Positions 1-7,608 of a DNA stretch of 19,734 bases are shown here, piece by piece (position 1 is the first letter of the stretch; each line of letters begins with the position of its first letter). The notes below the pieces were generated by a model. That model was not told where the DNA came from, searched no databases, and saw nothing but the letters and a program-made list of their open reading frames with translations. A program made the translations under genes and the position numbers. Source of the stretch: JARROD01 sp037384225 (GTDB lineage Bacteria; Pseudomonadota; Gammaproteobacteria; Pseudomonadales; Cellvibrionaceae); NCBI GenBank assembly GCA_037384225.1, contig JARROD010000022.1:1-19734 (forward strand), read 5' to 3'.

Positions 1-118
1 AGGATTAGAAAAATTGAGCACGGCCCTGAAAATGCTGCTATAGAAGGAGCGAAGCGGTCCTGGGCCGAAAATTTATGCAACGATAGAGTTTACATGTTCC
101 TTAGTTAAGAGTTTTGCC

Positions 119-622
119 ATGCTGACCTACATACTAAAACTGATAAAGGTGCTCAATTCGGAGGACGATCCTGCCCAGATCGCCTGGGCCGTTTGCTTTG
201 CAGCGCTATTTGGTTTTACCCCCACATTCTCGTTACATAACCTCCTGGTAGTTTTTCTGGTTCTGATCTTTCGCATTAATATAACCGCTTTTATTCTTTT
301 TTCCGCTCTGTTCGCCGGTGCTTCTTATCTGTTAGTACCAATTTTTTTGTTGCTTGGTAAAAGTGTACTCGAAATGCAGAGCCTAGGTGGCATATGGACT
401 GCGCTCTATAACACCAGTATTGGACGTTTAAGCCACTTTAATAATACGCTGGTAATGGGGGGAATTGTTTCCGCGCTGCTGATTTGGGTTCCACTTTATT
501 TCGCCACGCGCTCTGGGATTGTAAACTTTCGTGTCAAAGCGCTGCCCTGGATAGAGAAGGCTCACGTGGTTAGAGTGTTGAAAGCTTCGCGTGTTTATCG
601 TCTATATGCCGATCTAGGTTAA
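119..622 (+). CDS. TIGR03546 family integral membrane protein (DUF2062-like)
   Basis: This is a small, very hydrophobic inner-membrane protein of 167 residues whose function is not known. About three to four membrane segments are visible, at roughly residues 22-38, 42-60, 60-80 and 108-130. The stretch AALFGFTPTFSLHNLLVVFL resembles the DUF2062 pattern of a Gly/Phe/Pro-rich loop before a hydrophobic helix. I recognise the protein as TIGR03546, which is known as a partner of TIGR03545, and that partner follows here after only 9 bp, so the two are almost certainly co-transcribed. The ATG at 119 has a modest AAGAG ribosome-binding site about 8 bases upstream. The C-terminus is basic and probably cytoplasmic. 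Function cannot be assigned; an accessory role for the envelope protein downstream is inference. Confidence 0.8.
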   Translation: MLTYILKLIKVLNSEDDPAQIAWAVCFAALFGFTPTFSLHNLLVVFLVLIFRINITAFILFSALFAGASYLLVPIFLLLGKSVLEMQSLGGIWTALYNTSIGRLSHFNNTLVMGGIVSALLIWVPLYFATRSGIVNFRVKALPWIEKAHVVRVLKASRVYRLYADLG

Positions 623-631
623 AGGTGTGGA

Positions 632-2398
632 ATGAAAAAGGTTTTTCGGCTGTATGGCCTGGCTATTTTTGTCGTTGTTGTCGCTTTGATGACAGTTGGC
701 ATTTATCTGTTTACTGATAGTGTCATTGAAACCGCTGTCGAAGTCGCAGGTACCGAAATAGTCGGGGCCAAAGTGGAACTGGGGCATGTCGATATCGATT
801 TTAGTGAACAATCCATAGAATTCAATGATCTGCAGATAACAAACCCTGATGAACCTATGTTCAATGCCCTGGAGGTGAAACGGCTGGCATTCGATATGCA
901 GGTCAAGCCTCTGGCTTTCAGGCGGGTTTATATCGATGAAATGGCTGCCACTGGTGTTACTTTGAACAGCCCGCGCCGGGAATCCGGCGCGATTGCTTCC
1001 CGCGCAGACACTGAAGAAGCCGGGGAAAGCACCTTTGGACGCATGGCGGAGAAAGTCGCTCTGCCAAGCCTGACCTTGCCCAGTGTGGAAGAGGTAATGA
1101 AACAGGAGCAGTTGCAAACACTGAAAATCGCCGCGGAGCTGGAGTCGCAATATGAGGAGCGGAAACAAACGTTAAAACAAAAAATTGAACAATTACCCAC
1201 AAAGGAAGATATTGACGCTTACAAAGCACGCGTGCAGAAACTTAAAACAAAAGACAAGGACCCTCTCGCTCTATTGTCGAAAGCGAAAGAACTCAAGCAG
1301 CTGAAACAGGATATTGACCGAGATTTGTCACAGGTAAAGTCTGTTCGGGGGGAAGTGGCAGAAACTATACGGGTGTTGAAAGAGGACGTGCAAAAAGCAA
1401 AAGCGGCACCGCGGGCTGATATCGATCGTCTTGCAAAGAAATACAGCTTATCGGCACAGGGGGCTGTCAATCTGGCGGAAAGGTTGTTTGGAAGGGAGGT
1501 TGCCGGTTGGCTAGACAAAGGCTGGCGCTGGTATAAAAAATTGCAACCCTTTCTCGGGCAAAATAAGGCGGCTGAAAAAAGTGCAGCTGACAACAGTGAA
1601 CAGACGTCTGTTGTCGACGCCACGGATTCTTTACTCGGGCAAGGGCGGGATATTCATTTCGCCGAAACACATCCGGCTCCGGATTTTCTGATAAGACACC
1701 TATCGTTGTCAAATTCGCAGAGCGATCCGCGCGCGAGTCTGTTGAGCGGGGAAATCAACAATTTCAGTGATCGCCCCGGCGTTTGGGAACAGCCGATCAG
1801 CCTGAATATACAGGGTGAAAAATTAGGGGATATTAGCGCTTTCGATTTGCAGGGTAACATAGATCGGCGTCAGTCACAGACAAAGGATGTGCTTAAATTG
1901 CAGGTGCAGCGAATGGCTGTAAAGGATTTGGTCTTATCACAAAACCCACAATTGCCGCTGGTGATTAAAAGTGCTGTTATGGATATCAACACAGCTTACA
2001 CGATGAACAACGGGCGTATGGATCTGAACGTCGATTTGGCGCTTGATAACATGGTGACGGAAGAGACTGCACCGGCTTCAGCTTCAGCCGTTGTGAAAGC
2101 AATTCTGTCGGCGCTGGCTAAGTTGCAGACTGCCACATTCCACATCGCCGCGAGCGGCGATGTGGAGAAGCCACAGGTGAGTATTCAATCCGATCTGGAT
2201 AACATGTTGGGCGATATTATCAAAAGGCAACTGGCGGAAAAAACAGCGGCATTCAAAGAGAAATTACAAGCGGAAGTTATCGCGCGGACCAAGGGTAGTT
2301 TGTCCAGACTGGATGCACTCGATGGGGAAGTGGGGCAGTTACTTGCGCAAATAGAGGACAAAAATCAGGCGTTGGGGGGACTGTTGAAAAAAATATAA
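632..2398 (+). CDS. TIGR03545 family envelope protein, AsmA-like features
   Basis: This 588-residue protein has one N-terminal membrane segment (about residues 8-28) followed by a large domain that should face the periplasm. Residues 40-115 (VELGHVDIDFSEQSIEFNDL..., then FRRVYIDEMAATGVTLNSPR) read like the beta-strand modules of AsmA/DUF748-type proteins. Residues about 150-260 are a Lys/Glu/Gln-rich coiled coil, residues 340-520 return to alternating beta-like sequence, and a second charged helical region ends the protein. I recognise it as TIGR03545, an uncharacterised family of bacteria with an outer membrane, usually paired with TIGR03546 as seen here. The ATG at 632 has AAGG 7 bases upstream. 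A bridging or scaffolding role between inner and outer membrane is inference from the AsmA resemblance. It converges on topB with a 26-bp gap. Confidence 0.8.
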   Translation: MKKVFRLYGLAIFVVVVALMTVGIYLFTDSVIETAVEVAGTEIVGAKVELGHVDIDFSEQSIEFNDLQITNPDEPMFNALEVKRLAFDMQVKPLAFRRVYIDEMAATGVTLNSPRRESGAIASRADTEEAGESTFGRMAEKVALPSLTLPSVEEVMKQEQLQTLKIAAELESQYEERKQTLKQKIEQLPTKEDIDAYKARVQKLKTKDKDPLALLSKAKELKQLKQDIDRDLSQVKSVRGEVAETIRVLKEDVQKAKAAPRADIDRLAKKYSLSAQGAVNLAERLFGREVAGWLDKGWRWYKKLQPFLGQNKAAEKSAADNSEQTSVVDATDSLLGQGRDIHFAETHPAPDFLIRHLSLSNSQSDPRASLLSGEINNFSDRPGVWEQPISLNIQGEKLGDISAFDLQGNIDRRQSQTKDVLKLQVQRMAVKDLVLSQNPQLPLVIKSAVMDINTAYTMNNGRMDLNVDLALDNMVTEETAPASASAVVKAILSALAKLQTATFHIAASGDVEKPQVSIQSDLDNMLGDIIKRQLAEKTAAFKEKLQAEVIARTKGSLSRLDALDGEVGQLLAQIEDKNQALGGLLKKI

Positions 2399-2424
2399 AT
2401 CCTTTTCAAGGGGCGTGCATGGGG

Positions 2425-4446
2425 CTAAGGTGCCTTTTTGACTTTTTGTAAGCGGTGTTTTCTATTTTTAGAAGAGGCGCGCTTAGAGGCGGTTTTTTTA
2501 AATTTAGGCACAGGTGCCTTAACGCCTTTTAATTCTGTGGGCAAGGTGTTTTTGCTTTGGTCTATCAAGTCCTGTAGGGCAGCATGCATCGGTTCTATAA
2601 AATCCCGATAGCTGACTTGCCGGTTACTGATCCGGTTCAGTGCCGTTTCCCATTGGGCCGTCATATCCGGCGTGATTGCAACCTGCGGCAGTGAGTCTAT
2701 CAAACCGCGCCCGGCGGCAGTGGAAATAATATTTTTATTGTTTCGAATTAAAAACCCCCGATTAAACAACAGTTCCAGGATTCCCGCACGGGTGGCTTCG
2801 GTACCCAGGCCGTCGGTGTCTTTCAATATTTGGCGAATATCCGGGGCGCGCACAAACCGGGCTATCCCCGTCATGGCAGCCAGCAGTGTGGCGTCGGTGA
2901 AATGCTTCGGGGGCTGGGTTTGTTTTTCCACCAGTTCGCCGCGCAGACAGTGTAATTGCTCGCCTTTGGTCAGTGGTGGGAGGTTTTGCGGCGCAGGTTG
3001 CTGTTGCGAAGGCTCTGCTGCCTGTTCAGGTTTTTCAGCTTTTTCAGCTTTTTGAAACAGTATTTTCCAACCCGGGTCCTGTACCTGGCGGGCGGTGGCG
3101 ATAAAACGTCCTTTCTCGATGAGCAGTTCCACTCTGGTATCGGTATAAGCGAATTTGGGGTAGAACTGGCACAGGTACTGTCGAGCAATTAATCGGTAGA
3201 GTTTGCTTTCTTGAGATGTTAGTGCATTTTGCTGAATACTTTTATGGGTAGGTACTATGGCGTGATGCGCATCCACTTTATTGTCGTTCCAGGCTTTGCT
3301 TTTGAGTTTGATATTGGCCTGGATTGCCGCTGTGTAAAGAGAGTCACCGGGTGTGTCCGGGGGACTGTTTTCAACGATGCCGGCATTGTGGGCGATCGCT
3401 TTAATCACAGCCGGCGCCTGGCTGAAGTGTTCCGCCGGCAGGTGGCGACTGTCCGAGCGCGGGTAGGTGATCAATTTATGGCGCTCGTAGAGATTTTGGC
3501 AGCAGTCGAGTACCTGCTTGGCATTCATCCCAAAGCGTCTGGCCGCGTCGATTTGCAGTGCAGATAGGTTAAAGGGCAGCGGTGGCGCCTGGGTTTTGGC
3601 TTTGTGTTCAATTCTATCGACTAGTGCCGGCTTGTCGATGATCCTAGCGACGACATTTTCGGCCAATGCCTTTAACAGTACCCGTCCCTCTTCATCCATA
3701 TAGGGGCGGCAGGCTTCGCTCGGCTGCCATTTTGCCCGAAACTCTCTCCCCTCGCGGGTTTGCAGCAAGGCCAGCACTTCATAGAAGGGTTTAGAGACGA
3801 AGTTTTCTATTTCTCTGTCTCTGTGTACTACCAGCCCCAGTACCGGTGTTTGTACCCGGCCGACGGATAGAACTCCCTGATAGCCGATGCTGCGCCCCTG
3901 TATCGTGTAGGCGCGAGTCATGTTTATACCGTACAGCCAGTCGGCCCGGGAGCGGGCCAATGCTGAGGTGGACAGCGGAATAAAATCCCGGTTGCTGCGC
4001 ATTTGACTCAGGGCTCGTTTTACCGCAGCCGGATTCAGGTCGCTGATCAGGCAGCGTAAAGCGGCGTCTTTTTTGGTTTTGGGGATGTGCGCATAATCGA
4101 AAACCTGGTCCACCAGCAATTGACCTTCTCTGTCCGGATCGCCGGCGTGAACCAACTCGTCGGCCTGTTTGATCAGTTGTTTCAACAGCTTCAATTGCTT
4201 CTGGGTTTTCGCCTTAGGCCGCAACAGCCATTGCTCGGGAATGATCGGCAGGTGTTGTAACTGCCAGCGTTGATATGCCGGGTCGTAATGGTGGGGTTCG
4301 GCCTGTTCCAGTAAATGGCCGATACACCAACTGATACAATCGCCGTTGGCGAGCCAGATGCAGCCTTCCTGCTTGCGTTGGGGCTTGGGCAGCACCTCGG
4401 CTATAGCGCGCCCGAGGCTGGGTTTTTCCGCTATATATAGTCTCAT
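2425..4446 (-). CDS. topB: DNA topoisomerase III
   Basis: This is a type IA topoisomerase that cuts and passes single DNA strands, acting on decatenation and recombination intermediates in the cytoplasm. The N-terminal Toprim domain starts at once (RLYIAEKPSLGRAIAEVLPK) and carries the acidic GDPDREGQLL metal-binding motif near residue 105. The SVGRVQTPVLGLVV motif lies near 195, and the catalytic tyrosine is in LITYPRSDSRHLP near 330. The later LKDTDGLGTEATRAGILELL motif is also typical. The C-terminus ends in a lysine-rich tail of about 35 residues and lacks the CxxC zinc fingers of topoisomerase I, consistent with TopB. At 673 residues it is close to the E. coli length. I chose the ATG at 4446 over an in-frame TTG three codons upstream because MRLYIAEKPS is the usual family start. 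Confidence 0.95.
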   Translation of the reverse strand: MRLYIAEKPSLGRAIAEVLPKPQRKQEGCIWLANGDCISWCIGHLLEQAEPHHYDPAYQRWQLQHLPIIPEQWLLRPKAKTQKQLKLLKQLIKQADELVHAGDPDREGQLLVDQVFDYAHIPKTKKDAALRCLISDLNPAAVKRALSQMRSNRDFIPLSTSALARSRADWLYGINMTRAYTIQGRSIGYQGVLSVGRVQTPVLGLVVHRDREIENFVSKPFYEVLALLQTREGREFRAKWQPSEACRPYMDEEGRVLLKALAENVVARIIDKPALVDRIEHKAKTQAPPLPFNLSALQIDAARRFGMNAKQVLDCCQNLYERHKLITYPRSDSRHLPAEHFSQAPAVIKAIAHNAGIVENSPPDTPGDSLYTAAIQANIKLKSKAWNDNKVDAHHAIVPTHKSIQQNALTSQESKLYRLIARQYLCQFYPKFAYTDTRVELLIEKGRFIATARQVQDPGWKILFQKAEKAEKPEQAAEPSQQQPAPQNLPPLTKGEQLHCLRGELVEKQTQPPKHFTDATLLAAMTGIARFVRAPDIRQILKDTDGLGTEATRAGILELLFNRGFLIRNNKNIISTAAGRGLIDSLPQVAITPDMTAQWETALNRISNRQVSYRDFIEPMHAALQDLIDQSKNTLPTELKGVKAPVPKFKKTASKRASSKNRKHRLQKVKKAP

Positions 4447-4559
4447 ACTGACCAAGGTTACTGTATGTCTGTACAGGCGATCAAGTGGTTTGTTTCCGGA
4501 CGACGATCGTGTCGCTCAATAAAACATCCAGACCCTGTTAAAGTTGTCGCCATCCAAGC

Positions 4560-4645
4560 AGGTTTCTCGGTAACCAGGGGTATGTGCCTTCGATCCGCCG
4601 GACGTCCGCCTGACATTGTGCACACCCCAAATTATTGAAAAGTGA
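4560..4645 (+). repeat. palindromic MITE-like element, copy 1
   Basis: This element of about 86 bp has imperfect terminal inverted repeats and shares its core CCGGACGTCCGCCTGACA (4598-4615) exactly with copy 2 at 6930-6947. It also shares GTGCCTTCGATCC with the reverse complement of copy 3. The arms are a degenerate version of the family end GTAACTTCTCAATAACCCGG: the right arm read on the minus strand begins GTCACTTTTCAATAATTTGG. It lies in the divergent gap between topB and the lipoprotein gene. No clear target-site duplication is left, which fits an older copy. The boundaries are approximate. Confidence 0.6.
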
Positions 4646-4677
4646 CTATCCTATTAACGATTGTACAGGGCACAATT

Positions 4678-5592
4678 ATGCCGGAGAGGTTCCGAAAATT
4701 ATTGATTTTGATGATGGGGGGCAGTGTTTTATTGCTAGGCGCTTGTGCCAGTGACCCCTATCGCTACGGCACCGGCCGTGCCGAATTGGACCAGGCCGGC
4801 TTTGTGAATATGAAACAACAAGTATATGTTGGTCGTCCCAACCGCTTTCTGGATGCGGCGGACTGGATTTGGCCCGGCAGTCTCCTGGGGAAGCTACTAC
4901 TATGGGACAAGGATATCGACAGTCATCAGATCAGCGGTGAAACCATCGATTATCTACAGGCCTACCTCTATGCGAACGAGCTGAACAATGTGCAGGTTTT
5001 GGTCAATAACTATAGCCCCGGTAACCAGTGGCGCAGATTGTTTAAAAATAGCACTGTCGGCGCCGGGTGGCGCTATACCCTGGGCGTTTTGAGCGTCAGT
5101 CTTTATACGATTTTACCGGGGCGATTTTTCGGTGGTGATAGCTATAATCCTTACACCAACACGATTTACCTCTATTCCGATAATATTTCTGTCGCCCTGC
5201 ACGAGGGCGGCCACGCGAAGGATTTCAGCCGTCGCCGCCTGAAGGGAACCCACGCTGCGATCTATACCCTACCTTTTGCCGCACTCTACTACGAGGCTAA
5301 AGCCACCAGCGATGCGCTCGGTTACCTGCGATGCATTAGGGATACTGATAAGCGGAAGGAGGCATATAAGGTGTTATACCCTGCCTATTCAACTTATATT
5401 AGTGGCAACATTAACACCTATACACCGGATCCACTCTGGAATTTGGCCGTGATTCCCGCCCATATTGTAGGGCGGATCGCAGCGGCCAAGGTGGACCCCA
5501 AGAGCCCGGCAAAGGGGATGGTGCCAGATATGACAAGGGAAGATTGTTTGAAAGGCAGTGGCTCAGCTGTCGTGCCTACCGTTCAGCGATAG
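4678..5592 (+). CDS. putative lipoprotein with HEGGH zincin-type motif
   Basis: I do not recognise a named family. The protein (304 residues from the ATG at 4678) starts with a lipoprotein signal: MPERFRK, a hydrophobic core, then lipobox LLGAC with Cys23, so it should be lipid-anchored in the envelope. Residues 172-181 read VALHEGGHAKD, a HExxH zinc-protease pattern, and YEAKATSDAL follows about 25 residues later, with Glu206 in a position that could be a third zinc ligand as in gluzincin/M48-like enzymes. Downstream is a Tyr/Pro-rich region (YPAYSTYISGNINTYTPDPLWNL). An in-frame GTG at 4642 would add 12 residues but lies inside the repeat element and would spoil the signal peptide, so I reject it. 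The 3' end overlaps the convergent pterin-synthase-like gene by 17 bp. Peptidase activity is inference from the motif. Confidence 0.7.
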   Translation: MPERFRKLLILMMGGSVLLLGACASDPYRYGTGRAELDQAGFVNMKQQVYVGRPNRFLDAADWIWPGSLLGKLLLWDKDIDSHQISGETIDYLQAYLYANELNNVQVLVNNYSPGNQWRRLFKNSTVGAGWRYTLGVLSVSLYTILPGRFFGGDSYNPYTNTIYLYSDNISVALHEGGHAKDFSRRRLKGTHAAIYTLPFAALYYEAKATSDALGYLRCIRDTDKRKEAYKVLYPAYSTYISGNINTYTPDPLWNLAVIPAHIVGRIAAAKVDPKSPAKGMVPDMTREDCLKGSGSAVVPTVQR

Positions 5593-6424
5593 CGCCCTTG
5601 CCGATCCCCTCAAAGGCTTTGACCCGGAAGGATGAAGTGGGCTGCTGCTGTTTCAAGGTTTCGGCGATATGGGATGCAATCAACTCAACTGTGCTGTCGG
5701 TATCGATCAAATAACAGCATTGCTTTGGAATGATCAGTTCAAACGCTCCCTGTTGTGCGCTGTAGGCAAAGTGGTAGCAGGCCACATGCTCCTTTTCCAC
5801 TTCCCCGATCAGGTCTTCGCGCGAGCCGATGTAAATATCCTGCCAGCTTTGTGCCCACTGCAATTCCAGCTCTGGCGCCGGCTCGCCATTTTCCCAAATT
5901 TCGATGCGTGAGCGGTGGCCGTGGGCAATTCGTTGACAATTGCCGGCGTGTTTTTTCAGGCCGTGGCTGTAACGATAGGACGGGCCAGGAATCGTTTCTT
6001 CGGTGAATCTGAGATCCAGCTTCGCCACAGTGTCGGGAAATTGGTTCCGGAGCTGCTCGATAGACCATGCCGAAACACTGTCGGCTGTGATTTGTTCGCT
6101 GTCGACCAAGGCAATGGCCTGGCGTGGACAGAGGCAGCGCAGCTGCCGGTGGAGGCCAAAGCGCCAGGTCAGGGAGATGCTCTGAGCGCTTTCTTCCAGG
6201 GACAGGTTCGCAGCCCTAACAGGTACTGCCAGCCGGTGGTCGATTTCCCGGTTCAACCACTCGCGAAGACTTGATTTGACAATACCGAAATCGCAAACCA
6301 TACCCTGGTTGTCCAGCCTCCCGCCCAGTACTGCGTGCGCCAGCCAGGTCCCCCCCAGCAGTCCGCTGTGTGAATCCAGATAGCTGAAATCAATGTTGGT
6401 TAGATTGTCGACAAAAAGTTGCAT
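5576..6424 (-). CDS. tandem-lobed 6-pyruvoyl/6-carboxy-tetrahydropterin synthase homologue
   Basis: The protein (282 residues) appears to contain two PTPS/QueD-like lobes. In the C-terminal half, KKHAGNCQRIAHGHRSRIEIWENG carries the Cys and HGH arrangement of the QueD active site (catalytic Cys and zinc-binding His). VKAFEGIGKGA near the end corresponds to the conserved Glu motif. In the N-terminal half, GMVCDFGIVKSSLREWLNREIDHRL matches the QueD DF...LK...LDH segment, but I see no Cys-x(n)-HGH there, so that lobe looks degenerate. QueD makes the queuosine precursor from dihydroneopterin triphosphate; PTPS makes biopterin intermediates. No other pterin or queuosine gene is nearby, so the exact reaction stays open. 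The start at 6424 is supported by AGGA 5 bases upstream; a longer in-frame start at 6460 has no such site. Confidence 0.75.
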   Translation of the reverse strand: MQLFVDNLTNIDFSYLDSHSGLLGGTWLAHAVLGGRLDNQGMVCDFGIVKSSLREWLNREIDHRLAVPVRAANLSLEESAQSISLTWRFGLHRQLRCLCPRQAIALVDSEQITADSVSAWSIEQLRNQFPDTVAKLDLRFTEETIPGPSYRYSHGLKKHAGNCQRIAHGHRSRIEIWENGEPAPELELQWAQSWQDIYIGSREDLIGEVEKEHVACYHFAYSAQQGAFELIIPKQCCYLIDTDSTVELIASHIAETLKQQQPTSSFRVKAFEGIGKGAIAER

Positions 6425-6454
6425 AAATTCCTGAACACGGGTGGCGGCTGCGCC

Positions 6455-6480
6455 TTGCATACAGCAAATAATGTATGCAA
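6455..6480. promoter_or_regulatory. operator-like inverted repeat in a divergent promoter region
   Basis: TTGCATAC at 6455-6462 and GTATGCAA at 6473-6480 are perfect 8-bp inverted halves separated by 10 bases. They sit in the 103-bp gap between the divergent pterin-synthase-like gene and the NIF3-like gene. The spacing and position suit a dimeric DNA-binding protein, but no regulator is encoded beside it, so this is a candidate site only. Confidence 0.35.
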
Positions 6481-6527
6481 AGTTGGAAAATGTTATTTAT
6501 TTTATCACAGTGAGGGGCGGTTCGATT

Positions 6528-6854
6528 ATGTATAAATTTTGCTTTTATGTGCCTGAAACTCACCTGGAATCCGTTAAACACAGGGTGTTTTCCGCTGGTG
6601 CGGGAAAGATTGGCGATTATGACCGCTGCGCCTGGCAAACCCGGGGCGAAGGTCAGTTTCGACCCTTGCCGAACAGTGATCCCTTTCTGGGCGCTCATGG
6701 AAAGGATGAACGTGTAGTGGAATATAAAGTGGAAATGGTCTGTGAAGACCATTTAATGCGGGCCGTGTTGGCGGCATTTAAAACCGCTCATCCCTATGAA
6801 GAGCCCGCCTATGATATCTGGCGTTTAAGCGCAGAAGAGGAGTTGTCGGCGTAG
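6528..6854 (+). CDS. NIF3-like (NGG1p-interacting factor 3 related) small protein
   Basis: This compact protein of 108 residues has the sequence pattern of the insert or C-terminal module of NIF3/DUF34 proteins: YKFCFYVPETHLESVKHRVFSAGAGKIGDY at the start, PFLGAHGKDERVVEYKVEMVCE in the middle and the signature AHPYEEPAYDIW near the end. Stand-alone versions of this module of just over 100 residues are common in gammaproteobacteria and lack the metal-binding NIF3 core. The fold is CutA/PII-like by family knowledge. The ATG at 6528 follows GAGGGG about 10 bases upstream; an in-frame ATG at 6441 would add 29 residues with no family resemblance and would run through the inverted repeat. The molecular function is unknown. 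Confidence 0.8.
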   Translation: MYKFCFYVPETHLESVKHRVFSAGAGKIGDYDRCAWQTRGEGQFRPLPNSDPFLGAHGKDERVVEYKVEMVCEDHLMRAVLAAFKTAHPYEEPAYDIWRLSAEEELSA

Positions 6855-6860
6855 TACATT

Positions 6861-6888
6861 ACCCCATCATTTATGCAGCGATGGGGGT
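6861..6888. terminator. stem-loop between convergent genes, possible terminator
   Basis: ACCCCATC at 6861-6868 can pair with GATGGGGGT at 6880-6888, leaving an 11-base loop. It starts just 6 bp after the NIF3-like stop codon and faces the convergent Nudix gene. There is no strong T-run on either side, so intrinsic termination is uncertain. Confidence 0.3.
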
Positions 6889-6902
6889 TATCACCCGGTT
6901 TC

Positions 6903-6980
6903 GTAACTTCTTGTCTGGGCCAGCTACCTCCGGACGTCCGCCTGACACACTATGCCGACCCCGGGTTATTGAGAAGTTAC
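6903..6980 (+). repeat. palindromic MITE-like element, copy 2, with 8-bp target duplication
   Basis: This 78-bp element begins GTAACTTCT (6903-6911) and ends AGAAGTTAC (6972-6980), a perfect 9-bp terminal inverted repeat. It contains CCGGACGTCCGCCTGACA (6930-6947), shared with copy 1, and GGGTTATTGAGAAGTTAC (6963-6980), shared with copy 3. The 8 bases CCGGTTTC lie directly on both sides (6895-6902 and 6981-6988), as expected of a target-site duplication made on insertion. The right end supplies the stop codon of the Nudix gene. No transposase is encoded, so any movement must have been driven in trans. Confidence 0.75.
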
Positions 6981-7534
6981 CCGGTTTCGAGGTTTTTCCC
7001 CTCAGGCTTGTACAGGTTTTCGCTGCGGAATATGTAACGGTTGTTGCGCCGGTCTGAGAAGTAGTATTTCAGGGTTTTATAGACCACGGGAAAGGCGAGT
7101 TCATCCCAGGGAATCTGGTTTTCTGAAAACAGTTCCACTTCCAGGGATTCCTGCCCCGGCGCGAAGTGAGCGGGGGTAAGTACACCCTTGTAAAATAAAT
7201 ATACCTGATTAATCTGCGGCAGATTAAACAAGGTATAGAGGTCTTGGATTTCTATTTTTGCCCTGGCTTCCTCCCAGGTTTCACGCAGTGCGCCCTGCTC
7301 GGTGGTTTCGCCATTTTCCATAAAGCCGGCCGGTAGCGTCCAGAGCCCGTGACGCGGCTCAATGGCACGTTTGCACAACAGAACCTTATCGCCGTGGACG
7401 GGCAGACACCCTGTGATAATCCGCGGATTTTGATAGTGGACAGTGTCGCAGTGATCACAAACGTGACGCTCTCGATCATCACCCTCAGGAATGCGCACAG
7501 CCAGTGGCTTGCCACAATTGGAACAGTAGTTCAT
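6977..7534 (-). CDS. zinc-ribbon Nudix hydrolase
   Basis: This 185-residue Nudix-family hydrolase should cleave a nucleoside-diphosphate-linked substrate. The N-terminus has a zinc ribbon, CSNCG at residues 4-8 and CDHCD at about 26-30. The Nudix box follows at about residues 70-93: LPAGFMENGETTEQGALRET then WEEARAKI. It keeps the two E-rich metal-binding positions, but the usual Gly of the EExGU part is Arg (EEARA). Zinc-ribbon Nudix proteins include NADH pyrophosphatase NudC, but this protein is much shorter and lacks the NudC-specific SQPWPFPxS stretch, so I do not call it nudC. The ATG at 7534 begins directly with the zinc ribbon. The stop codon lies in the terminal repeat of the palindromic element. 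Confidence 0.85.
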   Translation of the reverse strand: MNYCSNCGKPLAVRIPEGDDRERHVCDHCDTVHYQNPRIITGCLPVHGDKVLLCKRAIEPRHGLWTLPAGFMENGETTEQGALRETWEEARAKIEIQDLYTLFNLPQINQVYLFYKGVLTPAHFAPGQESLEVELFSENQIPWDELAFPVVYKTLKYYFSDRRNNRYIFRSENLYKPEGKNLETG

Positions 7535-7608
7535 TTAGTTTAGCGCCTATCCCTATCAATGGCTTTGTGGATAAAGGCCGTAGTATAAGCTCAATTGGAT
7601 AAATGCTA

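Noticed and set aside
1..108. Open frame from the window edge to a TAA at 106-108, a possible C-terminal end of an upstream gene.
   Set aside because: The 35 encoded residues match nothing I recognise, and such a short open stretch can occur by chance.
614..1229. Minus-strand open frames opposite the TIGR03545 gene.
   Set aside because: They lie fully within a gene with clear family features and have no domain or ribosome-binding site.
5669..6274. Several plus-strand open frames opposite the pterin-synthase-like gene.
   Set aside because: They mirror the real gene, which has a good ribosome-binding site and family motifs; their products are low-complexity and unrecognisable.
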